A DNA stretch of 64,000 bases, from positions 1-64,000 of the forward strand of contig JADNRX010000047.1 of NCBI GenBank assembly GCA_015501595.1, in the 5' to 3' direction. The position numbers and the translations under genes were made by a program. The notes below the pieces were generated by a model. That model worked only from the letters and a program-made list of their open reading frames with translations, did no database searches and was not told the origin of the DNA. Below, piece by piece: positions 24,005 to 34,736 of the stretch. The first letter of the stretch is position 1. Each line of letters begins with the position of its first letter. This DNA is from Hymenopellis radicata (taxonomy: Eukaryota > Basidiomycota > Agaricomycetes > Agaricales > Physalacriaceae).

Positions 24005-24635
24005 AGACCGCCGTGCTACGTTTTCTATCTCATTCCCATCTTACTGTACGGCAGATAGGTTGGAGGCTCGAAATAACCACTACTATGTACTTGTAGTTCT
24101 TCTCATGATGAAATTGACGAACATTAAATACCCTCTGGACAAGAAGCTGCTGTTTCGTATGCTAATGTTCATGATTGGTGGTTAACATTTAACACGAACG
24201 CTGAGCAAGGTCTTCGGTAGTAGTTCTTGAGTAGCTCGGCGGACGCCATGATTGTGTGACTGTGTAAGCACTTAGCAATGTACATGCCTCTGGAGTCTTT
24301 CGTCATGAGACGATGAATTATCCAGCGGAAATCGAGAATTGTACGCATTCGTATCGCATAGGGCTGTGATATTAATCGCAGATCTTGCCCGGTCGTGGAC
24401 GAATAGATGCCTCCACCAGCACTCAAGTAAAGTAAGTAAAGGAAGTAGAACAGAACAAGGGCTGATTGGCAATGGTAACTTGAAGGTCGCGAAGATGCCA
24501 CGTTAAGTTGTTGCTCCGTCACCGACTCATCAGTTGAAATGGCATCCGTTACAATAAATAAATACTACATGTCACGAAATACAACAAACAGCGGGTACAT
24601 ACAACAAGCACAGTCTTCATAAAAATTCATAATGA

Positions 24636-25479
24636 TCACAGCGCCATCTCCAGCTGCTCCATCTTGATAACCTTCCTAATCACTTTGCACCCCCTCTTGT
24701 GCTCGTTCCACTTCCGCAGCCTCTCCATGCTGCTCTGCTTCGACGACATGTGCACCCTCGTGAGGCATCCGCTGCACGTCACGGAGCACCCCCCAGGCTT
24801 CACGGAGCTCTGGTCGATCCATCGGTCGCGTTGCATCCAGTAGGTAGTGGTGAACGAGCCGAAGTTCGCCCACTGGTCATGAGCCTTGAATATGATCTTT
24901 GTGCTGCCCGTGGATCCAAAGGGGATTAATAATCGGTGTCCATTGTGTAGGTTGAGGTGCTGACGCGGTTGGCGTGGGGGCGGCAGCCTGTAAAAGAGAT
25001 TGTCAGTTCCAACATATATTTGTCGAAAGGCGAACGGACACATACTTTAGGATAGACTTCACAGGGCGTCGCCGTACGCTCCCACTACCTCTCCTCATCT
25101 TCTCATCTGTCCAACCGCCCCAGCGCACTTTCTTCTTTTCTTCAACGTGGACACTGCTCCTAGGAACTACAAAAACGGGCGCGACAGCGGCAGGTCGAAC
25201 AGCACGGCAAATCTGGGGTCGTGGAGCGACGCCTTGCGCATAAATGGGCGCTGGAATTCGGGAGCGTTGTTCTGGGGGCACAACCGTCGCAGGCTCCCGC
25301 TTGAGCGCGCCCCGCCCGATGGTCTGGAAATGGGGGAACGGTGGTGGGTCCACGGGGAGGGGGTAATCCGCCGGCTCGCGGTGGAGAGGCCGGGGTGCAA
25401 GTTTATAAGGCGTGGGCCCTGGTTTTGCAGCGTAGAAAAAGTTCTCTCGGACGAGAGGTCGAGGGTGATAGGTTGCCAT
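24636..25479 (-). CDS. PLxR-motif/C2HC-finger protein (copy 2, intact)
   Basis: Two exons, 25046-25479 and 24636-24987, joined in phase 2; 261 aa. The N-terminus has two copies of a short motif (PRPLVRENFFYAA and PRPLHREPADYPL), then GALKREPA, a proline-rich segment with RIPAPIYAQ, and a basic KKKVRWGGW patch followed by PVKSILK at the exon end. Exon 2 has a Trp/Tyr-rich stretch (DQWANFG, RDRWIDQS) and a finger C-S-G-C ... H-K-R-G-C with spacing C-x2-C-x21-H-x3-C. The same layout recurs at 49447-50499 and, damaged, at 1308-2026. I recognise no named family; the finger resembles C2HC modules seen in mushroom proteins of unknown role. The basic patch and finger suggest nucleic-acid or protein binding (inference). 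The start at 25479 matches the aligned Met of copy 1. Confidence 0.72.
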
Positions 25480-25649
25480 TGGTTTGTGATGGTATTGGTG
25501 GTGGTGGTAGAACAAAGACAACAACAATGGCTCCCTCCAAAACAAGCATTCTAAGTTTAACCGATCCACACTGTCCACGTGACGGCGTGCTCTTTTAGGA
25601 CGGGAGGGCACTGACTGATTTGTAGGCCCCAAATTCTTCCAGTTAAAGG

Positions 25650-28090
25650 AATTGCTTCAGTATGCCAAATGTTCACAATATGATAAACGGCCCGGTCCGA
25701 ATGCGCGCTCAAGGGTGTGATAGTATTGACTGGAGGAAGGTTAGGGAGTAGTATGGCACCCAAAGAAAATCGTGAACGACCAACAGACCATCTTGAAAAA
25801 GTGCTCGAGCCAGTCTAGAATATTGAGCGATTGTAGTGAGAGGAGCGCCAGCGCTGCCGAGAACGGCGGACGCCCGATTTCGACGCATGCCAGTTCCGCA
25901 TGTGGCGAGGTGTCATTCGAATGGTAACGTACTTTAATCCTAACTCTCGAAGACAGTACGCGGAATGAATGCCTCACACGAACAGATCCGCATCGCCATC
26001 AATGTCCAAATGGGGTGAAATCGTTGGACTTTGTGTTCGGGAAAGTGTGGCGCTGAATTTCCGATGGGTTGGAATTGGGATCTAGAGCGAGTTCAGCAGG
26101 GGATTCTAGCAATAAATATTTTGCTTACCTTGGCCTCACTCGCTTGATGGTGAGTCGAGAAGGAATTTGGAGTGGGCGAGAGACGCCATAAGTAGTATCG
26201 AGCGGAGGAACACGACGAGATGGCTTGGAAGACCTGGGTACTCCATAATCAAGGCTGTTGACGCCGCTACCTGTTTCGATGTTCAACTTTCGAACCATTC
26301 AAACGATAAGGTATCGTACCGTTGTCGATTACATTCAACCGAACGCGACGGAGTAATACTCTGAATGCGGTCATCCCGGATCCGGTGAACGTAGCGCTAG
26401 TTGAAGTTGGCGTTCTGACTTAAATTTAGCTGGGACTCGCATCTCATCGATGAAGGTAAGCCTACCGTGTCCTGATCCAAGTCGGTGTTTCTGACAATCC
26501 ATCAGAATGAAACTCGAAGCGTGAAACATGAAGGCCCACCAAGGACTTTGCCATACCGCGAGCCTGCCATGCCGTCCAAAAATCGAGACTGTGTTTCGCT
26601 CTAGCAGTGGCGAATTTGAGGGCGATGGAGTCGGCCGCGCAAGGAGTGATTTTCGCTGCACAAACCCGACTTTTTACAGCTGAACTCGATTCTGGAGGAA
26701 TTGAGCAGGTACACCATTCAAAACAAAGGTAGATCTCACCTTTCTGCAGCTGAAATACCTTCAAACTGATGTTGAAACTTCTGTCAGAATCGACGCGACA
26801 GAAAGGTCAAAAGTCCACGAACCGTTTGCCTTGCTTGCGCGGCCGGGATGTTCACTGAGATCCGTCCTCGCTGTCTTCATGTCGGGTCGTCCAAGTTGAC
26901 GAACGTGTCGCTAGACAAATGCAGCTGAGCTAGTGGTTGAATGGAGGGTGTGATACCATGGAAACTGGATGTCGTCAGATTTGAATCGCGGTCAAAGGTA
27001 AATCTTACGGAACTGCCGACGTCGTGGACCCTCAGCTATGTCCCCACCATCCAGATTCCCTTGAGAGAGTGTGAAGGCGAGGACGCGAGGCTGACTTGGG
27101 GCTTCACACCTCTGGCTGCACAGCTCGCCTTTGAAGTTGACAAACCACCGTAGGTGAGGCACTTGGCATCTCAATCTTAAGAGCTGATTCGAAGAAAGAG
27201 GGGCAAACATCCCGGGGTGACCATTGATGACAATTTGATATCGTGCTGCAGGGCATGCAAAGACGTGTTGCCATCTGGCGGCTAGGGAAGCTTGGACATA
27301 CGAAACGGTACACTGGGGTTTGGAGGGGTTGGGCGTGGAGCCTGGAGAGGATGATGTCCAAGGGACAGTGCTGCGGCGTTTTGGGAATGCTGTCAGAACA
27401 GAATCGTCGTGTGGAGAGCCAGGTCATGCTAATGCGGCACACACTTCGCTGTCGACAGCCCGGCTGAAGTTGGAGTGTAAAGGCGTAGATTGGTTTTTAA
27501 TGACCATTGGCTGTGGCGTGTGTGAGGCTAATTCTTCGCTAGCGCGCGTTAGGTTGAGTGATGTCGAAGGGCCAGGAATAAAAGGTAGAGCTTCGGATAT
27601 GCTGGGCGTGGAAAGTGTGGGTGTACTCGACGTAGATGTCGATGGGGTGGGCGAACTAGATGCTACTACAACGCCACCAGACCTGACCGAGGCGGAAACA
27701 GGGCTCGTTTGAGGCTTGCTGGGACTGCTCCGGAAAGGCTTGAAAAGCCATGAGGGTGTGATTTGGATGTTAACGACAAGCCTTGTCGATCTCGAGTAAT
27801 ACTCCAATTCTTGGAAGAATACCCAGATAGATTACTGTAGACCGCAGGGAATGTATCGATGATTGGGATGATGAGAGTTGCGAGTTCGCGTGGGGGTTTC
27901 TATAGGTGAACCATCGCTGAGTAGGCGGATGAGGCGCGGACATATGGGTGAGCGGGGGGTGGATCTTGAAACAATGAAACGATGTTGACTTGTGAAGCTT
28001 CAAGGTACGGTGTAACGCAATGCACGTGAGCGCGTCACACTAATGATTTTCGGGCGGCTCCGAAGAATTTTGGCGCCGGCTTTGGTAACA
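25650..28090. other. Long gap, perhaps decayed genes
   Basis: Only broken frames. On the minus strand 27424-27807 is a Ser/Thr/Pro-rich frame (SSSPTPSTSTSSTPTLST) and 26992-27210 reads plausibly as an extracellular-type segment, but no consistent exon chain joins them. I see no recognisable domain. This may be the remains of a serine-rich surface protein. Confidence 0.3.
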
Positions 28091-28120
28091 AGAGAACAAG
28101 ACCACACTTCCTAGACCTCC

Positions 28121-31100
28121 ATGGCTCGGAAGTCAGCTCGACTCAAGGAAACTTCGTCAGCCTCGCCGTCAACGGCGTCTACAGCGACTCCAATTTTCAG
28201 CGCTAGAACGTCGGTCGTCGATACCCCAGATACCTCCGACGACGGTGAGACGCTGTCTACAGCAAAAGCAAGATCATCAAGAGCCGCAAAACGCAAAGCC
28301 GCCAGTGAGGACGAGGACGACGAAGAGGATGACGATGAACAGATACCCAAGACACCGGCGCGGTCTTTGAAACGGGCTCCAAAGCGCCAAGCTGTCGCGA
28401 ACCGCGCGTATGTGGAGATACCGTCGAGGACGTCGACGCCCGTCAAGGGCAAAGGCAAAGACACTGTGCGTATCTTTCCATCCCATACACGTCTTGTAAT
28501 CGCGAATATGATCCAGATTGCTACGCCTGCTAGCAAAAAGAACAAAGGAAAGGCGCCAGTGCGGCCCAAAGCGACCATCGCGTCAGATGGCGAGGACAGC
28601 GCCTTGGAATACGACGAAACACATTCTCTTGATGAATCTCTGTCTAGCGGTTCTGAATTTGAAGCCTCAGAGTCCTCTGACTTGGAGGCAGCAGCTGATA
28701 CTGACGACGACGAAGAGCTCATGCTCAATGTCGCCGTCGCCAACTCCCTCGCCACGCCACGTTCAAACGGTGCTTCATCCTCCACTGCTCCCTTGCTTTC
28801 TCCTGCTGCTCAGCGTGCTGCTGCCGCTGAATGTCGTCTGACTCGCGCTAACAAAGATATCGATGTCGATGACTCCATGATGATGATGGATGTGGACGAA
28901 GAGTCTTCAATGTCAGATTCCGAGGATGAGCCTTTGTCCAAGAAAACCAAAGGCAAGGGGAAAGCGAAAGCAGTTACAGTGGCTTCCACGTCAAGTCCAA
29001 AGATTATGACCTTTGCAGATCAGCGCAAGCGTCGGAGGGAGCTCGCGAAGGAACGCAGTGAGCACCGCAAGTCAACTAAGAAGGAAGAAGCTGCGTTGCG
29101 CAAGAAGCTCGGCAGGAAGCTGACACATGTGGGTAGCTTGAGTTATGCACAACAAAATACTAAACTCCCTTCTAGGCGGAGAAGACAACGATATCCCTTC
29201 ACAAGCATCACGAGGAGCTTCGGGACGTTTGGGGTGACTTGGAAAAGGATATCCCTATTGTTGTTCCCGAGAAAGGAACACAGCCAAAGGGCATTAAACT
29301 AACACTGCTTCCGTTCCAATTGGAAAGTATGTATTGGATGAAGAAGCAAGAGGAAGGTGTTTGGCATGGCGGGATGCTTGCAGTCAGTGCCTTTCCTCTT
29401 TTGTTCATACACGGCCTGATGAACAACATCCTTACAGGACGAGATGGGGTGAGTGCGGTTATATGCCCTGGAGACGATAAATTTACGCGATTTCAGAATG
29501 GGCAAGACGATTCAAATGATCGCTTTGCTCGTCTCCGATAACAAGAAGCCGAATCTGATTATCGCGTGCGTTCTTTTGTGATGCTTACACACCGAATCGA
29601 TCTCAAATACGTCTTTCAGTCCTACTGTTGCTATTATGCAATGGAGGAACGAAATAGAAGCCCACACATATGGTATGAAAGTTCTCATCTGGCACGGGTC
29701 ATCTCGAGAATCAAATATCAGCGAGCTGAAGAAGTATGACGTTGTAAGCTCCATCCTTCGCTTCGTCGCCTTGATGCTCATTTTTTCGAGGTCCTGAGCA
29801 CGTACGCAGTTCTTGAGAGGTACTGCATCGCGCTCTACAAGCATATGTGCGCTGACTTTTGCTTCTAGTTCTTTCCGAAAGCAAGAGAAAGGTTTCGAAC
29901 GTAAAGTGAATAATAAGAGAGTCTTCATCACAGAAGAGTCGCCCGTGCATCAGATTACCTGGAACCGTATCATCGTTAGTATGCTATCCTTGCGAGTTCC
30001 TTTTCTGACCCCCACCATCCAGCTCGACGAAGCCCACAATATCAAGGAACGATCTACGAACACAGCAAAAGCCGCGTTTGAGCTTAAAGGCAACTTTCGC
30101 TGGTGCCTTTCTGGTACTCCTTTACAGAACCGAGTCGGTGAACTGTACAGTCTAGTTCGATTCCTGGGTGGTGACCCCTTCTCTTTCTACTTCTGTATGC
30201 TTTTGATTGCTTTGACGTCCTCTCCGCTCATGTCTTTGCGTCAGGCAAACGCTGCGATTGCAAGTCTCTCCATTGGAAGTTCTCTGACAAGCGATCCTGC
30301 GACGGTAGGCAGCTCGCTGTCTCTCACATAACCCAAAACTAACCCCACGATAGAGTGTGGACACTCACCCATGCAACATGTGGGTCCATGGCGTCGCCAC
30401 CGAAGTTATCACTGACGTTGGTGGATAGACCTGTTTCTGGAATAATGAGATCTTGACTCCCATACAAAACCACGGAATGGTAGGACCGGGAAAGCCTGCG
30501 TTCAAGAAGCTGAAGATTTTGTTGGATCGAATGATGTTGCGACGAACAAAGGTTGGTGTATCATTTCTGGACACGGAAGGCTCACATTCCTTTCTCAGCT
30601 TCAACGTGCCGATGATCTTGGGTTACCGCCGCGGACCGTTATAATCCGTAGAGACTACTTCAGCCCAGAAGAGAAGGAGCTATACCTCTCTCTGTTCTCT
30701 GACGCCAAGCGGACATTCAGCACTTATCTCGACCAGGGAACGGTTCTCAACAGTACGTATTAGTTGTTGATGTGCGCGCAATCTCTTATGTCGTTTGCTC
30801 TTTTGTACAGATTATTCTAATATCTTTAGTCTGTATGTCGCCTTCGCTGTATTTACAGGATTTGCCTTTTCACATTCTTACAGGTTGACGCGAATGCGAC
30901 AAATGGCGTGTCATCCGGATCTGGTGATACGTAGCAAGACGAACGCGAACCAGTTTGTGGAACATCAAGGCGACGCGACTGTCTGCCGACTGTGTAATGA
31001 CATCGCAGAGGACGCCATTCAGTCCAAGTGCCGCCACATCTTTGATAGGGAGTGTATTAAGCAATATATAAACACCGCCATGGAGCAGAACGTCGGTCTC

Positions 31101-32226
31101 ATTCGTTTCAAGCCTTTATGTGTCTGATTATTCAATTGTAGCCCGCCTGTCCGGTGTGCCATCTTGCCTTGACGATCGACCTCGAAGCACCAGCACTGGA
31201 CCTGGGCGAAGATCAGGCCATCGCGCGCCAGGGCATTCTCGGGCGGCTGGATCTCAGTACATGGAAATCGTCGACCAAGATCGAAGCGCTGCTTGAAGAG
31301 CTGAGCAACTTGAGGTTGCAAGACTCGACGACCAAGAGCCTTGTCTTCAGCCAGTTTGTGAACTTTTTGGATTTAATCGCGTATCGGCTGCAGAAGGCGG
31401 GATTCAAGGTATGAGCAGAGTCGGCCTGTTTTGAAGGAGCTGACGCGTGGACGGCCCAGATCTGTCGGCTTGAAGGTACTATGAGTCCCCAAGCGAGAGA
31501 CGCGACTATCAAGCACTTTAGTCAGTTGCGCGCTTGCATGTCTGTGTGTCCTTGCTGATCAAGCTGCTACACAGTGAATAATGTGGATGTGACGGTGTTC
31601 CTCGTCAGCCTAAAGGCGGGCGGTGTTGCGCTCAATCTGACGGAGGCGTCTCGTGTGTACTTGATGGATAGTTGGTGGAACCCGGCTGTAAGTGGACATC
31701 GGTATTCGCACACGGCTCGTGAATGCTAACGTCTTGTGTGTCTCAGGTTGAATATCGTGCGTGGTGTTCGTTGAAATTTGGGAACAGTCCCTGATTAACG
31801 CGTCCGTTACAGAGGCGATGGATCGCATTCATAGGCTGGGTCAGCATCGCCCCGTTAAAGCCATCAAGCTCGTGGTCGAGGACAGCATAGAGAGCCGCAT
31901 TGTGCAGGTGCGCGCTGTGTTTGATCGCGGCCCCTTGTTATGCGTTCTGATGTTGGGTTGTTCAGCTTCAGGAAAAGAAATCGGCGATGGTCGATGCTAC
32001 GTTGTCGACTGACGAGTCGGTGAGTTGCGGGATTTTGTTAGGTTGTGTGCTATGTCTGATCATGGGTAGGCCATGGGAAGGTTGACGCCCGACGATGTGA
32101 GTTGTGTTCAACTGTTTTTGGAGTAACGGAATGTTTAATGCGATTGGGACAGCTATCGTTTTTGTTCCGGGTGAGTGTTTTCATTGATATTACTTGGAGA
32201 TGAGTTGACACTGCTTAAAGCTTTAA
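28121..32226 (+). CDS. rad16: RAD16-type SNF2 ATPase with RING finger
   Basis: Rad16 works with Rad7 in global-genome nucleotide excision repair, using an ATPase and a RING ubiquitin-ligase domain. About 22 exons can be phased; the first 22 sum to exactly 965 codons, and the last begins at 32153 and ends at 32203 (unspliced) or 32226 (spliced). The N-terminal third is acidic and Ser-rich with basic patches. Then follow [14 protein letters not shown], Walker A DEMGMGKT (about residue 389), DEAHNIKE (about 503), [11 protein letters not shown], the Rad16-specific zinc segment [35 protein letters not shown], the RING CRLCND ... CRHIFDREC ... CPVC (about 721-770), and the C-lobe with [15 protein letters not shown] and [12 protein letters not shown]. 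Two coding exons are only 11 nt (29438-29448) and 10 nt (31747-31756). The frame is clean throughout. Confidence 0.95.
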
Positions 32227-32725
32227 GGTACAGTGTAAACAGATGTATGTTAATAGATATGATGGGTGTCCTGCCCGTTCATCCTCGATTGTGTAAGAAT
32301 GGATTCCTTCATCTAGCGGTCCTTTTGAACCCCCGATGGTCTCGTATCCGTCGGTCATTCTTGCTGTTGGAGCTGCAGAAAGTACAGCGTTCACGGCATC
32401 GATCTATAACGTCCACGCGACTCCCTTTCTCGTATCTGACTGGCCGCGTGCACTCATCCTGTTCGATCATTTCATAGGTTGAAGTCTCGGCCAACTCATC
32501 CCGATCACATTCAAACTCGCGTTTGAACTTCAATCTATTTTAGAATTAGGCAGCTCTTCCTTCATGCACATTGCAGTTACGGGCAAGGGGCCCCGACGTA
32601 CTGAAAGCGGTTCTAAAGATAGTACTGCCCTGGAGGGATAAAATCCCCTTTCCTGGCTATCAGAAGCTAGCCGTCTTCTTCCCCTTCCCACCCACCAACT
32701 TTTTGTCGCTCTTTGATTGCGGAGG
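32227..32725. other. Intergenic between RAD16 and the secreted protein gene
   Basis: 3' flank of the RAD16 gene and promoter of the downstream gene; no coding frame of note. Pyrimidine-rich sequence precedes the ATG at 32726. Confidence 0.4.
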
Positions 32726-34357
32726 ATGTTCGAATCTGTTGTCCTCCTTTCGCTCTTTTTGACGTGCGCGTCGGCGCAGTATAGCGCGACGTATTTGCCT
32801 GACACGGCGCCGGAGACGACTGAGGAGGGCCAGACGGGCACGAATAAGTGCGGGACGGCGTCGAGCCAGACGTCGATGTGCCAGAATGCGTACAGTGTGT
32901 TGTCTATCTTGGGAGCGCTTGTGTTGCGTGCTAATATGATAGCGGCAAGTTAACAGCGTGGATGATTTGTGCGTGCGCCATGTTGATACTGACAGGATGC
33001 TGATGCGCGTTAATTTTTTATCAGCTGTCTGTGGGCACCTCCCGCGCCAGGCGCGGATGCTGTGATTGGAAACACTGAGGCAAGTACTTTACCTTTTTCA
33101 GTTGAGATTCGAAGATTGACAGATTGGGGATAGCGTATCGAAGTTGCTTGGTGTATGAAGGTAATCCGAGTCGTCGCCTTGCACACAACTCGGACGAGAA
33201 AGCTTATCATCATCATCATGTACTAGAGCGGCTATGGAACTCGCTTGATACCCGACGGCGCCATCCAGGGTGTCCATTTTGTCAAAACGCCAGATTTTGT
33301 GCAGGTGACAGGTGTGTACACTTTTGAGTCTGACTTTAGGCTCCTGTAGTTAACAGCGTTTTGACAGGTGTTGGTGACTTGACGAAGCTCAACATCCCAG
33401 CGGGCGATGCTGGTGGCGAGCTTGATCCCCACGGAGCAGATGGCAATGGTCGGGGACATCATGATCTATGACTTGACGCGATGATTAACATTCGTTTGTA
33501 GGAAACCCTATCGGCGGGCTTGTGTTCTCCACAGCTTTCGGTCAACTCGAGCAAGTGCATGAATGGACTGTAAGTCAATGACAACAACGTCTGGACGTCG
33601 AACTGATGATGTTTTCCAGAACTTCATGTCTGCGAGCGAGTTCTGTTTCCGCGCTTGTGATCCTGCGGGGAGCAACGCACCAGGATTCTGTAAGAACCTA
33701 CCTCGTGTTCTACAGCGTTCCAGTCTCATCCGGTTGAATTTCAGGTCAGCACATTTACGACGAGATGGGCTGCGCGTGGAATATGCCTGCGCGGTATGAT
33801 GCGGGGACTTTTGAGTCGTGCGAGGGTGATAGCGGCGAGGTATGCACATGTCACTCTGCACGCGTTTGATTCATGACCTTTATCTGAAGCCGATGGGTGT
33901 GTACGGGGCATCGACCTTCCACCAAGGAGACGCCGCGACGCCTGATGCGCACCCTGCGCCTTCTTCGTCACAGTGCGCTGGCGTTGGCTCGATTAGCAAT
34001 GGAGCGGCTACCCTCAGCATCCCCGCCACGACTACCGTCGCTGTAAGTCTTTTTTTCCGTTGTGTTGAGGGTTGGCAGTTCGTTTTACTTACTCTCCATT
34101 AGTCTTCTGTGCTTCCTTCTTCTTCTGCCGCCACGTCTCCACAGGGTAGTGCATCGTCTACTACTAGTACTGCCGTTAGCTCGATCACCATTACGCGGTC
34201 GACGACGTCGCACGCGCCTTCTGAGACTTCTGCTACGAGTTCAACGAAGAGTGCCAGTGCCGCTGCGTCGGGGACGAACGCTGCTGCTTCATATGCTACC
34301 AATGGACCATTTTATACGCTGTTATCCGTTTTTCTTACTTTTTGGGTGTATCTATGA
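32726..34357 (+). CDS. Secreted, GPI-type Ser-rich protein ('macrofage activating' family)
   Basis: Eleven exons: 32726-32894, 32950-32968, 33025-33079, 33134-33160, 33227-33311, 33368-33448, 33502-33569, 33620-33689, 33745-33839, 33890-34042 and 34103-34357; 358 aa with all phases consistent. A signal peptide (FESVVLLSLFLTCASAQ) precedes SATYLPDTAPETTEEGQTGTNKCGTASSQTSMCQ, an opening I recall from basidiomycete proteins often labelled 'macrofage activating glycoprotein' (name from memory). Cysteine-containing blocks follow (DDFCLWAPP, EVAWCMKSGYGTRLIPDG, FCFRACDPAGSNAPGFC, MGCAWNMPARYDAGTFESCEGDSGEPMG). A Ser/Thr/Ala-rich stalk then leads to a C-terminal apolar tail (PFYTLLSVFLTFWVYL) typical of GPI signals. 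The protein should be a glycosylated cell-surface protein. One intron (33080-33133) uses a GC donor (GCAAGT). The start codon is the ATG at 32726, not the upstream TTG. Confidence 0.85.
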
Positions 34358-34736
34358 GGGACTTTATAATACTATGTACTTGGCCGGGACGTTAAAGTCG
34401 CAGGAGGTACCTCGGATCCGGAGACGTCCAGTGATTCATCTCGTTTCGCCACATAGCTTCTGAAAAGATTGTTTTCGTAGAGTTGGCGACTCGGTTTTCT
34501 TCTGACGGGCAGTGAGCGGCTTGTACCTCGAGCAATGATGTCTTCTTCCAGCACGATTTCTTCCCCATGATGTAAATAAGTGACACAGCGGCACAGAACG
34601 AGAAGTATCGCGTCGTGTAGGAAGAAGACGGATGAAAAGTACAACGTGGATTCAGATGTGCGCCTATAGAATAAATACTACGTGATATAGAAGAAATACA
34701 TGTGAGATAAAATATCTTGGGGGAAACTGCGCAAGC

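Noticed and set aside
28111..28785. Minus-strand open frame of 224 codons opposite the RAD16 N-terminus
   Set aside because: It is the complement of the Ser/Asp/Glu-rich RAD16 region; its Ser/Leu-rich composition is what such a complement yields, and the sense strand has a full gene model.
32717..32725. Upstream TTG start for the secreted protein
   Set aside because: The ATG at 32726 gives a normal signal peptide, and a TTG start is not needed.
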